The position numbers and the translations under genes were made by a program. A stretch of 64,000 nucleotides of DNA from CBDBFH01 sp965204775 (GTDB taxonomy: Bacteria; Pseudomonadota; Alphaproteobacteria; JAPOUT01; G958296285), in contig CBDBFH010000019.1 in assembly GCA_965204775.1 (NCBI GenBank), positions 62,001 to 126,000 on the forward strand. The letters are read 5' to 3'. Of the stretch, positions 55,212 to 63,462 are shown one piece after another. Position 1 is the first letter of the stretch, and each line of letters opens with the position of its first letter. The notes beneath the pieces are model-generated. The model did no database searches. It was not told where the DNA came from and worked only from the letters and a program-made list of their open reading frames with translations.

Positions 55212-55817
55212 TTAAATCCAGCCGTAATTCTGCTTCTGGCGCGCCTCGAAATCTTTGATCTGATTCTGTTTTTCGAGGGTGAGCGCGATATCGTCGAGGC
55301 CTTCGAGCAGGCAGCGCTTGTGGAAGGGATCGATTTCGAAGCGCAGACAGCCGCCGTCCGGGCCGCGGATTTCCTGTTTTTCGAGGTCGATAGTGATTGG
55401 GGCATTGGCGCCGCGCCGGGCGTCGTCGAGGAGTTTGGCGATCTCCTCTTCGGGCAGCGTGACCGGTAGCAGGCCGTTTTTGAAGCAGTTGCTGTGGAAG
55501 ATGTCGGCAAATGACGGGGCGATGACGCAGGCAATGCCGAAATCCTTGAGGGCCCAGACCGCATGTTCGCGGCTGGAGCCGCAGCCAAAATTGTCTCCGG
55601 CAATGAGGATTTTGGCGTTTTTGTATTTGGGCTGGTTGAGGACGAAACCGGAAATCTCCTTTCCGTCGGCGGAGCGGCGCAGTTCGTCGAACAGGGCGCC
55701 GCCCAGCCCGTCGCGGGTGATGGTCTTGAGGAACTGCTTGGGGATGATCATGTCGGTGTCGACATTGTCCATCGGCAAGGGCGCGGCGGTGGCGGTGAAA
55801 CTCTTAAATTTCTTCAT
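55212..55817 (-). CDS. leuD: 3-isopropylmalate dehydratase small subunit
   Basis: Swivel subunit of isopropylmalate isomerase, 201 residues. MDNVDTDMIIPKQFL near 16-30 and GDNFGCGSSREHAVWAL near 73-89 are the family signatures, and APSFADIFHSNCFKNGLLPV near 99-118 follows. The ATG at 55817 gives the standard MKKFKSFT start; the frame is open further upstream without a better start. It follows leuC after 50 bases. The 122-bp gap before the lipoprotein gene shows nothing I can assign. Confidence 0.95.
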   Translation of the reverse strand: MKKFKSFTATAAPLPMDNVDTDMIIPKQFLKTITRDGLGGALFDELRRSADGKEISGFVLNQPKYKNAKILIAGDNFGCGSSREHAVWALKDFGIACVIAPSFADIFHSNCFKNGLLPVTLPEEEIAKLLDDARRGANAPITIDLEKQEIRGPDGGCLRFEIDPFHKRCLLEGLDDIALTLEKQNQIKDFEARQKQNYGWI

Positions 55818-55867
55818 GAGGGGAGGTCCTTGCTGTGTGCTCGGCGGGGGTTTTGCGCCGGGTTTGC

Positions 55868-57283
55868 TCAAAGTTTTCTGACATCGACGAAATGGCCGGC
55901 GATGGCGGCCGCCGCGGCCATGGCCGGGGAGACCAGATGGGTGCGTCCGGCGCGGCCCTGGCGGCCTTCAAAATTGCGGTTGGAGGTCGAGGCGCAGCGC
56001 TCTTCGGGCGCGAGGCGGTCGGCGTTCATCGCCAGGCACATCGAGCAGCCCGGCTCGCGCCATTCGAAGCCAGCCCGGCGGAAAACCGCGTCCAGGCCTT
56101 CGGCTTCGGCCTGCGCCTTGACCAGGCCGGAGCCGGGCACGACCATGGCGCTGACCCGCCCGGCGACCTGCCCGCCCATCCGGCGCAGGATGTGGGCGGC
56201 GGCGCGCAAATCCTCGATTCGCCCATTGGTGCATGAGCCGATAAAGACCCGGTCGATCGGGATTTCGGTCATCCCGGTTCCCGGCTTCAGGTCCATATAG
56301 TCGAGGGCGCGGCGCATCGCCCGGGCGCGGGCCGGGCCGGGGGCGCGCTGTGGATCGGGAACCCGGCCGGTGACCGGAACCACATCTTGCGGGCTGGTCC
56401 CCCAGGTGACGAGGGGCGGAAGGTCGCGGGCATCCAGTTCGACCTCGGCCGCGAAGCGCGCGCCCGGATCGCTGGGCAATCTGCGCCAGTAGCGGCAGGC
56501 CGCCTGCCAGAGCCGCCCTTTGGGGGCGAGGGGGCGGCCCGCCAGATAGGCGAAGGTGGTCTCGTCGGGGGCGATCAGACCGGCGCGCGCGCCGGCCTCG
56601 ATCGACATGTTGCACACCGTCATCCGCTCTTCCATCGACAGGGCGCGGATCGCGGCGCCGTCATATTCGATGACATGGCCGGTCGCGCCGCCCGCGCCGA
56701 TCTCGCCGATGATCGCCAGAACGATGTCCTTGGCGCCGACTCCTTGCGGGGCGGGGCCGTTGACCCGGATGCGCATATTGCGCGCGCGGGCCTGCGGCAG
56801 GGTCTGGGTGGCGAGGACGTGCTCGACCTCGGAGGTGCCGATGCCGTGGGCCAGCGCGCCGAAGGCGCCATGAGTCGAGGTGTGGCTGTCGCCGCAGACG
56901 ATGGTCGCGCCGGGCAGGGTGAAGCCCTGTTCGGGGCCGACGATATGGACGATTCCCTGCCGCCGGTCGTCCATGGCGAAGAAGGGAATGCCGAACTCGG
57001 CGCAGTTTCCAGCGAGGGTCTCGACCTGGAGGCGCGAGTCGGGATCGGCAATGCCCCGGGCGCGATCCCGGGTCGGGACATTGTGGTCGGCGACGGCGAG
57101 GGTTTTGTGCGGGGCGCGCACTTTGCGGCCCGCAAGGCGCAGGCCCTCGAAGGCCTGCGGGCTGGTCACCTCATGGACGAGATGGCGGTCGATATAGATC
57201 AGGGCGGGGCCGTTCGCCGGGGCGTCGACGAGATGGGCCTGCCAGATTTTGTCATAAAGGGTTTGGGGAAGAGAGTCGGCCAT
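55868..57283 (-). CDS. leuC: 3-isopropylmalate dehydratase large subunit
   Basis: The [4Fe-4S] subunit of isopropylmalate isomerase, 471 residues. TLYDKIWQAHLVD is the start, VCGDSHTSTHGAFGALAHGIGTSEVEHVLATQ near 137-168 contains the first cluster Cys, and IGSCTNGRIEDLR near 350 and the CSMCLAMN block near 412 hold the other cluster cysteines. It overlaps nothing upstream: rplS ends 48 bases away. Leucine genes directly behind rplS is an arrangement seen in many alphaproteobacteria. Confidence 0.96.
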   Translation of the reverse strand: MADSLPQTLYDKIWQAHLVDAPANGPALIYIDRHLVHEVTSPQAFEGLRLAGRKVRAPHKTLAVADHNVPTRDRARGIADPDSRLQVETLAGNCAEFGIPFFAMDDRRQGIVHIVGPEQGFTLPGATIVCGDSHTSTHGAFGALAHGIGTSEVEHVLATQTLPQARARNMRIRVNGPAPQGVGAKDIVLAIIGEIGAGGATGHVIEYDGAAIRALSMEERMTVCNMSIEAGARAGLIAPDETTFAYLAGRPLAPKGRLWQAACRYWRRLPSDPGARFAAEVELDARDLPPLVTWGTSPQDVVPVTGRVPDPQRAPGPARARAMRRALDYMDLKPGTGMTEIPIDRVFIGSCTNGRIEDLRAAAHILRRMGGQVAGRVSAMVVPGSGLVKAQAEAEGLDAVFRRAGFEWREPGCSMCLAMNADRLAPEERCASTSNRNFEGRQGRAGRTHLVSPAMAAAAAIAGHFVDVRKL

Positions 57284-57331
57284 GACGGGTTTCAGCCTCG
57301 CCAGCCTGGCGCGTCGTGCGCCGGGGCGGGA

Positions 57332-57728
57332 TCAGGCGGGGTTTGGGGCGGGGGGCTTTTTGTGGAGGGGGCTGCGCTTTTCGGCGATGCGGGCGGCTTT
57401 GCCGCGCCGGGCGCGCAGATAATAGAGTTTGGCGCGGCGCACCCGCCCGCGCCGGAGCACTTTGACGGCGGCCAGCGCCGGGCTGGCGAGGGGAAAGACC
57501 CGCTCAACGCCCTCGCCATGAGAGATTTTTGCGCACGGTGAAACTTTCCCGCGCCCGCCTTCGGCTACGGGCGATGCACACGCCCTCAAAGACCTGAATG
57601 CGCTCGCGCCTGCCCTCGACGACTTTGACGTCGACCTGCAGCATATCGCCGGGGGCGAAGGCGGGAATGGTCTTGCCGCCCATGATGCGCGCCTGATAGG
57701 CGTTTTCGAATTCTTCGACCGGATTCAT
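57332..57728 (-). CDS. rplS: 50S ribosomal protein L19, with a frameshift
   Basis: L19 is an essential protein at the 30S-50S interface. The first part from the ATG at 57728 reads MNPVEEFENAYQ to SFTVRK, then runs out of frame into a stop. The rest (ISHGEGVERVFPL to YYLRARRGKAARIAEK) continues in another frame to the stop at 57332. The break falls in an A-run at about 57527-57531 (AAAAA on the minus strand); removing one A restores the family sequence RKISHGEGVERVFPL. A sequencing or assembly indel is most likely, but a real frameshift cannot be excluded. Starts with a 4-nt overlap with trmD. Confidence 0.9.
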
Positions 57729-58504
57729 CTGCGCCTCCCGGAAGGGGGCTGATAGCATAAATCCGGCGCGGGCGCGAGATTTTGCGCGTTGGGTGGCGCG
57801 CCGCGCGGCAGATCGGGGCGGCGGGCGGCGGTGCGGGCGCGGGCCTGAGCGGCGCGCCAGCGCGCGATTTCGTGGTGATTGCCTGAGGTCAAGACGGAGG
57901 GGATGGCGCGCGCGCGCCACTGACGGGGCCGGGTATAGTGGGGGTATTCGAGCAATCCGCCTTCGAAACTTTCCTCTCTGAGCGAGGCGGCCTGGCCGGC
58001 AACGCCGGGCAGAAGGCGCACGGCAGCCTCAATCAGGGCCATGGCGGCGGTTTCGCCTCCGGCGAGGACGAAATCGCCGACGCTGATTTCTTCCAGCTCA
58101 TAGGCTTCGATGACGCGCTGGTCGACGCCTTCGAAGCGCCCGCACAACAAGGTTGCGCCCGGCCCCTGGGCCAGTTCGCGCACACGCTTCTGGCGCAGCG
58201 GCGCACCGGCGGGGGTCAGAAAAATGAAGGGGGCCCTGGCCCCGGCGGCTTTGGCGGCGTCGAGCGCCGGGCCGGCGACATCGGCTCTGAGCACCATGCC
58301 CGGTCCGCCGCCCGCCGGGGGGCTGTCGACCCGGGCGCCAATCCGGCCCGCCGGGCGGGCGAAGCGGCGCAAATCCAGCGTCTCCAGCGCCCAGAGTTTG
58401 CGGGCGAGCGCCCGGCCCGGAACGCTCGCGCCCAGGGGGCCGGGGAAAAGTTCGGGCAACAAGGTCAAGACCACCGCCCGCCAGCATTCCGGCATTCGGG
58501 TCAT
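57725..58504 (-). CDS. trmD: tRNA (guanine-N1)-methyltransferase
   Basis: Methylates G37 of tRNAs to prevent frameshifting. The 259-residue product has the family start region RAVVLTLLPELFPGPLG, the trefoil-knot SAM site LCGRFEGVDQRVIEAYELEEISVGDFVLAGGE near 110-140, and the substrate loop YPHYTRPRQWR near 185. I use the ATG at 58504; a second ATG three codons later is possible. It follows rpsP by 36 bases with no rimM gene between, and overlaps rplS by 4 nt. Confidence 0.94.
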   Translation of the reverse strand: MTRMPECWRAVVLTLLPELFPGPLGASVPGRALARKLWALETLDLRRFARPAGRIGARVDSPPAGGGPGMVLRADVAGPALDAAKAAGARAPFIFLTPAGAPLRQKRVRELAQGPGATLLCGRFEGVDQRVIEAYELEEISVGDFVLAGGETAAMALIEAAVRLLPGVAGQAASLREESFEGGLLEYPHYTRPRQWRARAIPSVLTSGNHHEIARWRAAQARARTAARRPDLPRGAPPNAQNLAPAPDLCYQPPSGRRR

Positions 58505-58540
58505 CGGCTTTTTCTCCAGGAGCGCCGCGCTCAAGCGGGT

Positions 58541-59020
58541 CTAGCCGCCGCCGGCTTCCCCGGTCTTTTGATCTGCGTTTGTGGTTTGGTCCACAGACTC
58601 TTGCTTTTCTTTGGGTTCGTCCACGGTTGCGGCGTCTTCTTCGGGCGCGGCGGGCGCGGCCTGCGGCGCCGGGGTTTGGGCGGATTTGGCCTCCTCTGCG
58701 GCTTTTTCCCGCCGCTCTTGCGCCTTCTTGCGCAGGCGGCCCTTGTGCGGATTGTCGCGCGCGGTTGCGGGCACGACCTTTTCGCACTCCAAAAACCGGG
58801 CGACCCGGTCGCTGGGCTGTGCGCCGCGGGCGAGCCAAACTTTGACTTTCTCCAGATCAAGCGCCATGCGCGGACCGGCCCCGGCGGCGCGCAAGGGATC
58901 ATAGGTGCCCAGTTTGGCCAGGAACCGCCCGTCGCGCGGGGCGCGGGCGTCGGCGACGACGATCCGGTAAAAGGGCCGTTTTTTCGCTCCCCTGCGGGCG
59001 AGCCGGATGCGCAAACTCAT
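58541..59020 (-). CDS. rpsP: 30S ribosomal protein S16 with long C-terminal tail
   Basis: The first 80 or so of 159 residues are a normal S16 (MSLRIRLARRGAKKRPFYRIVVADARAPRDGRFLAKLGTYDP in its usual order, then WLARGAQPSDRVARFL). The rest is an Ala/Glu/Lys-rich, proline-containing tail, longer than in E. coli (82 residues) but of a type seen in alphaproteobacterial S16. The start is the ATG at 59020. It heads rpsP-trmD-rplS and is divergent from dapF, with a putative promoter 60-90 bases upstream. Confidence 0.95.
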   Translation of the reverse strand: MSLRIRLARRGAKKRPFYRIVVADARAPRDGRFLAKLGTYDPLRAAGAGPRMALDLEKVKVWLARGAQPSDRVARFLECEKVVPATARDNPHKGRLRKKAQERREKAAEEAKSAQTPAPQAAPAAPEEDAATVDEPKEKQESVDQTTNADQKTGEAGGG

Positions 59021-59079
59021 GAAGGGCCTGTCTGGAAGCGCGGGGCTTTGCCCCCGCCCCGGCTGATCCCGGGCGGGGG

Positions 59080-59109
59080 AGAGTAGGCATGGGGGCCGGA
59101 ATGTGTCAA
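59080..59109 (-). promoter_or_regulatory. Putative sigma70-type promoter of rpsP
   Basis: On the minus strand a perfect TTGACA lies at 59109-59104, followed after 18 bases by TACTCT at 59085-59080, a weak -10 match (3 of 6). This is 60 bases before the rpsP start in the only intergenic space available. The -35 is convincing, the -10 is not, so this is a suggestion. Confidence 0.3.
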
Positions 59110-59152
59110 GAAGAGCCGTTCCGCATTTTGGGCGAAGCAGGCGGCGAGCCGG

Positions 59153-60019
59153 ATGCAAGACAGGCGCTTTTACAAGATGAGCGGGCTGGGCAATGACTTT
59201 GTCATTTTCGATGCGCGCAAAGAGCCGCTTGCCCCCTTGCCGGAGGCGCTGGTGCGGCGGATCGCCGACCGGCGGGCGGGCCCCGGCTGCGACCAGTTGC
59301 TGGTGATCGGGCCGGGCGCGGCGCAGAGCGATGCGCGGATGGAGATTTACAATGCCGACGGCAGTTCAAGCCAGGCCTGCGGCAACGGGGCGCGCTGTGT
59401 TGCGGCGTTGTTGATGGAGGAGAGCGGGCGCGGGAATGTGCGGCTGGCGACGCCGGGCGGGGTGGCGGCCTGCGAGCGGGCGGGGGCGGCGATTCGGGCC
59501 GATCTGGGCCGCCCGCGTTTTGGCTGGCACGAGATTCCGCTGGCCGGGCCGGCGCGCGACACGCTTCTGGTCGAGCTTCCGGGCGAAGCGGGCGAAGCGG
59601 GGCCGTTCACGGCGGTCAATATCGGCAATCCTCATGCGGTGTTTTTCCCCGAGGCGGAGGAGCGGATTGTGCTGCACGAAGCGGGCCCGCGTTTTTGCCG
59701 GCATCCGATTTTTCCTGAAGGGGCCAATATTTCCTTTGTCCGGGTCGAGGGGCGGGCGCGTCTGCGGGTCCGGGTCTGGGAGCGGGGGGCGGGCGCGACG
59801 GCGGCCTGCGGGACGGCGGCCTGCGCCAGTCTGGCCGCCGCCGCGCGCCGGGGGCGCAGCCGACGCACGGCGCGCGTCCAGCTGCCCGGCGGGGCGCTGG
59901 AGATCGAATGGCGCGAGAGGGACGATCACCTTCTGATGACCGGCCCGGCCCGGTTCGATTATGCCGGGCGGATCTGCGCGCAGGGCGCGCGCCTGACCGG
60001 CTGGCGGCGGGCGCGATGA
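59153..60019 (+). CDS. dapF: Diaminopimelate epimerase
   Basis: Converts LL- to meso-diaminopimelate for lysine and peptidoglycan. The 288-residue product starts FYKMSGLGNDFVIFD, and both active-site cysteines are visible: one in NADGSSSQACGNGARC near 66-81 and one in GAGATAACGTAACAS near 212-226. VNIGNPHAVFF near 160 is a further family block. Start ATG at 59153. It overlaps mtaB by 4 nt, a pairing common in alphaproteobacteria. Confidence 0.96.
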   Translation: MQDRRFYKMSGLGNDFVIFDARKEPLAPLPEALVRRIADRRAGPGCDQLLVIGPGAAQSDARMEIYNADGSSSQACGNGARCVAALLMEESGRGNVRLATPGGVAACERAGAAIRADLGRPRFGWHEIPLAGPARDTLLVELPGEAGEAGPFTAVNIGNPHAVFFPEAEERIVLHEAGPRFCRHPIFPEGANISFVRVEGRARLRVRVWERGAGATAACGTAACASLAAAARRGRSRRTARVQLPGGALEIEWRERDDHLLMTGPARFDYAGRICAQGARLTGWRRAR

Positions 60020-61299
60020 GCAGTCCAGGCCGGGTGGTTACGTTCGGCTGCCGGCTGAATGGCTGGGAGTCGGAAGTGATCGAGGCCCAGCTTGCCCGCA
60101 GCGGGATTGAGGATGTGATTGTTTTTAACTCCTGCGCGGTCACCCAGGAGGCGATGCGGCAATTGCGCCAGGCGGTGCGGGGCGCGAAGCGGCGTTATCC
60201 GCAGGCGCGGATTGCGGTGACCGGCTGTGCGGCGCAGATCGATTCTGCGCTGCCCGCCGCGCTGCCCTTCGCCCATATCATCGGCAACCGCGAAAAACTG
60301 GATGAAAAGGTCTGGCGCAGTTTGCCGGAGAAGACCGGCAAACCGGCGGTGCGAATCGTCTCCGACATAATGCAGCGCAGACCCGGCGAGGCGGGGGCGG
60401 GCGGGTTCATGCCTGCGCCGCGGCGGGTGCGCGCCGCGGTGCGGGTGCAGACGGGCTGCGATCACCGCTGCACATTTTGCGTGATTCCCTATGGGAGGGG
60501 AAACGCATGCTCGATTCCGCCCCGGCGGGTGATCCGGCAGGCGCAGGCGCGGATTGAGGAGGGGGCGCGGGAGATCGTTTTGACCGGGGTTGATCTGGCC
60601 TCTTATGGCGCCGAGCGCGGCGCGGGCGGCGGGGCGGGGCTGGCCAGACTGATTCGGATTCTGTTGCGCCGCCTGCCGGAGGGGGTGCGGCTGCGGCTGT
60701 CCTCGCTGGACCCGGCTGCGGTGGGCGAAGAGTTGACCCGGCTGTTTGGCGGCGAGGCGCGCCTTGCCCCCCATCTGCACCTGTCGGTGCAGGCGGGCGA
60801 CGATATGATCTTGAAGCGGATGAAGCGGCGGCACACGCGCCGGGCGGTGATCGAAATTTGCGCGCGCCTGCGCGCGGTCCGGCCGGAGATGGCCTTCGGG
60901 GCGGATCTGATTGCCGGCTTTCCGACCGAAAGCGCGGCGATGCATGAAAACAGCCTGCGCCTGATCGAAGAGAGCAATTTGACCTTTCTGCATGTTTTTC
61001 CCTTTTCGCCGCACCCGCGCACCCCGGCGGCGCGCATGCCGCAAGTGCCGATGGAGCTGCGCCGGGCGCGGGCGGCGCGCCTGCGCGAAAGGGGAAGGCG
61101 GGCGCTCGCGCGCCATCTGGCGGGCAAAGTCGGAAATTGCGGCGCGGTGCTGATGGAAACCGCCCGGCGCGGGCGTCTGGCCGATCACACGCCGGTCCAG
61201 CTCACGCCCGGCGCGGGCGGCGCGGCGGCGCCCGGCGATGTTCTGCGCGCCCGGTTTTCGGCCCATGACGGGGCGCAATTGCTGGCTTCGCCTGCCTGA
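60016..61299 (+). CDS. mtaB: tRNA-modifying methylthiotransferase MtaB-like
   Basis: Radical SAM enzyme that methylthiolates t6A37 of tRNA. The 427-residue product has the N-terminal cluster domain with TFGCRLNGWESEVI near 9-22, FNSCAVT near 36 and VTGCAAQ near 72, and the radical SAM motif GCDHRCTFCVIPYGRG near 145-160. The C-terminal TRAM-like region is short. FGCRLN rather than YGCQMN places it with MtaB rather than MiaB. ATG at 60016 overlaps the dapF stop by 4 nt. The end lies 7 bases from convergent ccmG. Confidence 0.93.
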   Translation: MSSPGRVVTFGCRLNGWESEVIEAQLARSGIEDVIVFNSCAVTQEAMRQLRQAVRGAKRRYPQARIAVTGCAAQIDSALPAALPFAHIIGNREKLDEKVWRSLPEKTGKPAVRIVSDIMQRRPGEAGAGGFMPAPRRVRAAVRVQTGCDHRCTFCVIPYGRGNACSIPPRRVIRQAQARIEEGAREIVLTGVDLASYGAERGAGGGAGLARLIRILLRRLPEGVRLRLSSLDPAAVGEELTRLFGGEARLAPHLHLSVQAGDDMILKRMKRRHTRRAVIEICARLRAVRPEMAFGADLIAGFPTESAAMHENSLRLIEESNLTFLHVFPFSPHPRTPAARMPQVPMELRRARAARLRERGRRALARHLAGKVGNCGAVLMETARRGRLADHTPVQLTPGAGGAAAPGDVLRARFSAHDGAQLLASPA

Positions 61300-61306
61300 G
61301 CGCGCC

Positions 61307-61852
61307 TTAGCGGGTTGCGGCGCGGGCGCGGGCCAGCGCCGGGCGCAATTGGCGCTCAAAACTCTCCTGGGTGATCGGACCGAAATGGCGCAGGACGATT
61401 CGGCCCTGCCCGTCGAGGATGAAGGTCTCCGGGACGCCATAGATTCCCCAGTTCAAGGCGGCGGCGCCGGTTTGATCGACGCCCAGTTTCCGGAAGGGAT
61501 TGCCGAAGCGGGACAGAAAGCGGGCGGCGTTTTCGGGGCTGTCTTTATAGGCGATTCCGGTCATCTGGATTTCGCCCTCGTCGCGCAGGCGGATCAAGAA
61601 GGGGTGCTCGAGGCGGCAGGGCGCGCACCAGGAGGCCCAGACATTGACGAGCGAGACCTGGCCCTGTTCGAGGTCGGCGCGGGCGAGGCCGGAGGCGCCG
61701 ATGGCGGGGAGCGCGGGCAGCGAGAAATCGGGGGCGCGGGAAAGGGTGCTGCGGCCTTCGCGGGGATCGTCGGCGGCGCGCGGCAGGAACAAGAAGAGCC
61801 CGGCGGCGCAAAGCGCGAGGACGGCGAGGGGGAGGAAAACGAGCCGGAGCAT
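61307..61852 (-). CDS. ccmG: Thiol:disulfide interchange protein CcmG/DsbE
   Basis: Membrane-anchored periplasmic thioredoxin that keeps apocytochrome c cysteines reduced. The 181-residue product has an N-terminal transmembrane segment (about 4-24), then a thioredoxin fold with WASWCAPCRLEHP near 71-83 and the cis-Pro loop YGVPETF near 136. It is the last gene of the ccmA-B-C-D-G run and converges on mtaB. Confidence 0.94.
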   Translation of the reverse strand: MLRLVFLPLAVLALCAAGLFLFLPRAADDPREGRSTLSRAPDFSLPALPAIGASGLARADLEQGQVSLVNVWASWCAPCRLEHPFLIRLRDEGEIQMTGIAYKDSPENAARFLSRFGNPFRKLGVDQTGAAALNWGIYGVPETFILDGQGRIVLRHFGPITQESFERQLRPALARARAATR

Positions 61853-61864
61853 GGGCGCGGGGGT

Positions 61865-62026
61865 TTACGAATCGCGCCGCGCGCGGGCGAGGGCGTCCAG
61901 CGCGCGGCGGCGTTTTTTGAGTTCGTAGAGGCTGAGGGCGACGAGGCCGGCGAGGACGAGTCCGGTGAGCACGAAACTGGCCCAGACATAAAGGGCGTAA
62001 CCGGTCTGGCCGGAGAGGGCGGACAT
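61865..62026 (-). CDS. ccmD: Heme exporter protein CcmD
   Basis: A 53-residue protein: MSALSGQTGYALYVWASFVL, one transmembrane helix (about 11-34), then YELKKRRRALDALARARRDS, a basic cytoplasmic tail. This is exactly the CcmD plan (short N-terminus with a Tyr, one helix, basic end). It sits between ccmC and ccmG with small gaps, where ccmD is expected. CcmD stabilises the CcmABC-CcmE heme handover complex. It is short enough to be missed by gene finders with a 60-residue cut-off. Confidence 0.9.
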   Translation of the reverse strand: MSALSGQTGYALYVWASFVLTGLVLAGLVALSLYELKKRRRALDALARARRDS

Positions 62027-62032
62027 GGGCGA

Positions 62033-62749
62033 TCAGCCTGCCGGGGCGCGCAGGAGCGCGAGGGTTTTGCGGTGGAGGATTTCGCCTTGCATCCGGGCGA
62101 GGAGGAGGAAGACGAAGAGGGCGGCGAAGGCGGCGGCCATGATCAGAAGGGGGAGGAGGAAATCGGGATGGAGGGCCGGTCCGCCGCGGCGCAGGAGGCT
62201 GGCGGGCTGATGGAGGGTATTCCACCAGTCGACCGAAAATTTGATGACGGGCAGATTGACCGCGCCGGCCAGCGCCAGAATGGCGGCGGCGCGTCCGGCG
62301 CGGACCGGATCGGCGGAGGCCGCGCGCCACAAAGCCAGGTAGCCCAGATAGAGGAAGAAGAGGACGAGGACCGAGGCGAGGCGGGCGTCCCAGACCCACC
62401 ATGCGCCCCAGATCGGCTTGCCCCACAACGCGCCGGTGGCGAGCGCGAGGAAGGTGAATCCGGCGCCGGGCAGGGCGGCGGCGCGGGCGGCGATGTCGCT
62501 GAGCGGGGCGCGCCAGATGATGCTGGCGGCGCTCATCAGGGCGATGAAGCCATAGACCGTCATGGCCATCCAGGCGGCGGGGACGTGGACAAACATGATT
62601 CGCACCGCCTCGCCCTGCTGGTAGTCGAGCGGGGCGCGCCAGACCAGAGCGAGTCCGGCCACGCCCAGCCCGGCGGCGGCGGCGGCGCTCCAGGGCAGGA
62701 GGCGGCGGGCCAGTTTCATAAAGCGGGCGGGATTGGCGTGGGCGAGCAT
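62033..62749 (-). CDS. ccmC: Heme exporter/handling protein CcmC
   Basis: Integral membrane protein of 238 residues with about six helices that attaches heme to CcmE. The tryptophan-rich heme motif is WGAWWVWDARLAS near 114-126, flanked by the conserved histidines in FVHVPAAW near 53-60 and near NTLHQP around 175-180. It starts at the ATG at 62749, 56 bases after ccmB, and ends 6 bases before ccmD. Confidence 0.95.
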   Translation of the reverse strand: MLAHANPARFMKLARRLLPWSAAAAAGLGVAGLALVWRAPLDYQQGEAVRIMFVHVPAAWMAMTVYGFIALMSAASIIWRAPLSDIAARAAALPGAGFTFLALATGALWGKPIWGAWWVWDARLASVLVLFFLYLGYLALWRAASADPVRAGRAAAILALAGAVNLPVIKFSVDWWNTLHQPASLLRRGGPALHPDFLLPLLIMAAAFAALFVFLLLARMQGEILHRKTLALLRAPAG

Positions 62750-62805
62750 GGGCGGGCGGCGGTGTGGGGGAGGTTTTATGATCTAGCCTTTGCCGGGGCC
62801 GACTT

Positions 62806-63462
62806 TCAAGACAGGGCGGCGCGCAGGGCGGCGGCGGCGGCGAAGGGGGCGGCCAGAAGGGCGGCGAGGGTCAAAGCGAGGAGGCACAGCGTTTCGGGGG
62901 CGGCCAGGAAGCCGGCCAGCGGCACCGCCCCGGCGCGCAGGCCGAAGATCATGAAGGGCAAATAGAGCGGCAGGACGAGGAGGAAGATCAGTCCGGCATT
63001 GCGGGCCAGGCCGGCGGCGAGGGCCGCGCCCAGCGCGCCCAGAAAACTCAGGCCCAGACTTCCGGCGAGCAGGGAGAGGAAGAGGGGCCCCAGCCGGTCC
63101 GGCGGCAGCCCCAGCAGGAGGGCGAGAAGCGGGGCGAGCGCGGCCAGCGGCAGGCCCTGCCGGAGCCAGTGGGACGCGGATTTGGCCGCCGCGGCCAGCG
63201 CCAGCGGCACGGGGGCGACCACCCATAAATCACATGAGCCGTCCTCCAGATCATCCTCGAAGAGGCGGTCGAGGGAAAACAGGGCGGCGGCGATCAGGCA
63301 AAACCAGATCAGAACCGGGGCCAGAGCATCGAGTTGGCCGGGAGCGGAGGCGTTCAGGGCCAGCGGGATGCTGATCCCGGCCAGAAAGAAGAAACTCACC
63401 CCGCCGCCCGCACCCAGATTGACGCGCAGATCATGAAGCAGGATGGCCGCAAAAAGTCTCAA
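62806..63462 (-). CDS. ccmB: Heme exporter permease CcmB
   Basis: Membrane component of the CcmAB ABC transporter, 218 residues with about six hydrophobic helices, close to the usual 220. FDRLFEDD-like SLDRLFEDDLEDGSCDLW near 65-82 is the most recognisable CcmB block. The start is taken as the TTG at 63462, whose TTGA overlaps the ccmA stop by 4 nt and gives LRLFAAILLHDL, matching a typical N-terminus. Confidence 0.9.
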   Translation of the reverse strand: MRLFAAILLHDLRVNLGAGGGVSFFFLAGISIPLALNASAPGQLDALAPVLIWFCLIAAALFSLDRLFEDDLEDGSCDLWVVAPVPLALAAAAKSASHWLRQGLPLAALAPLLALLLGLPPDRLGPLFLSLLAGSLGLSFLGALGAALAAGLARNAGLIFLLVLPLYLPFMIFGLRAGAVPLAGFLAAPETLCLLALTLAALLAAPFAAAAALRAALS

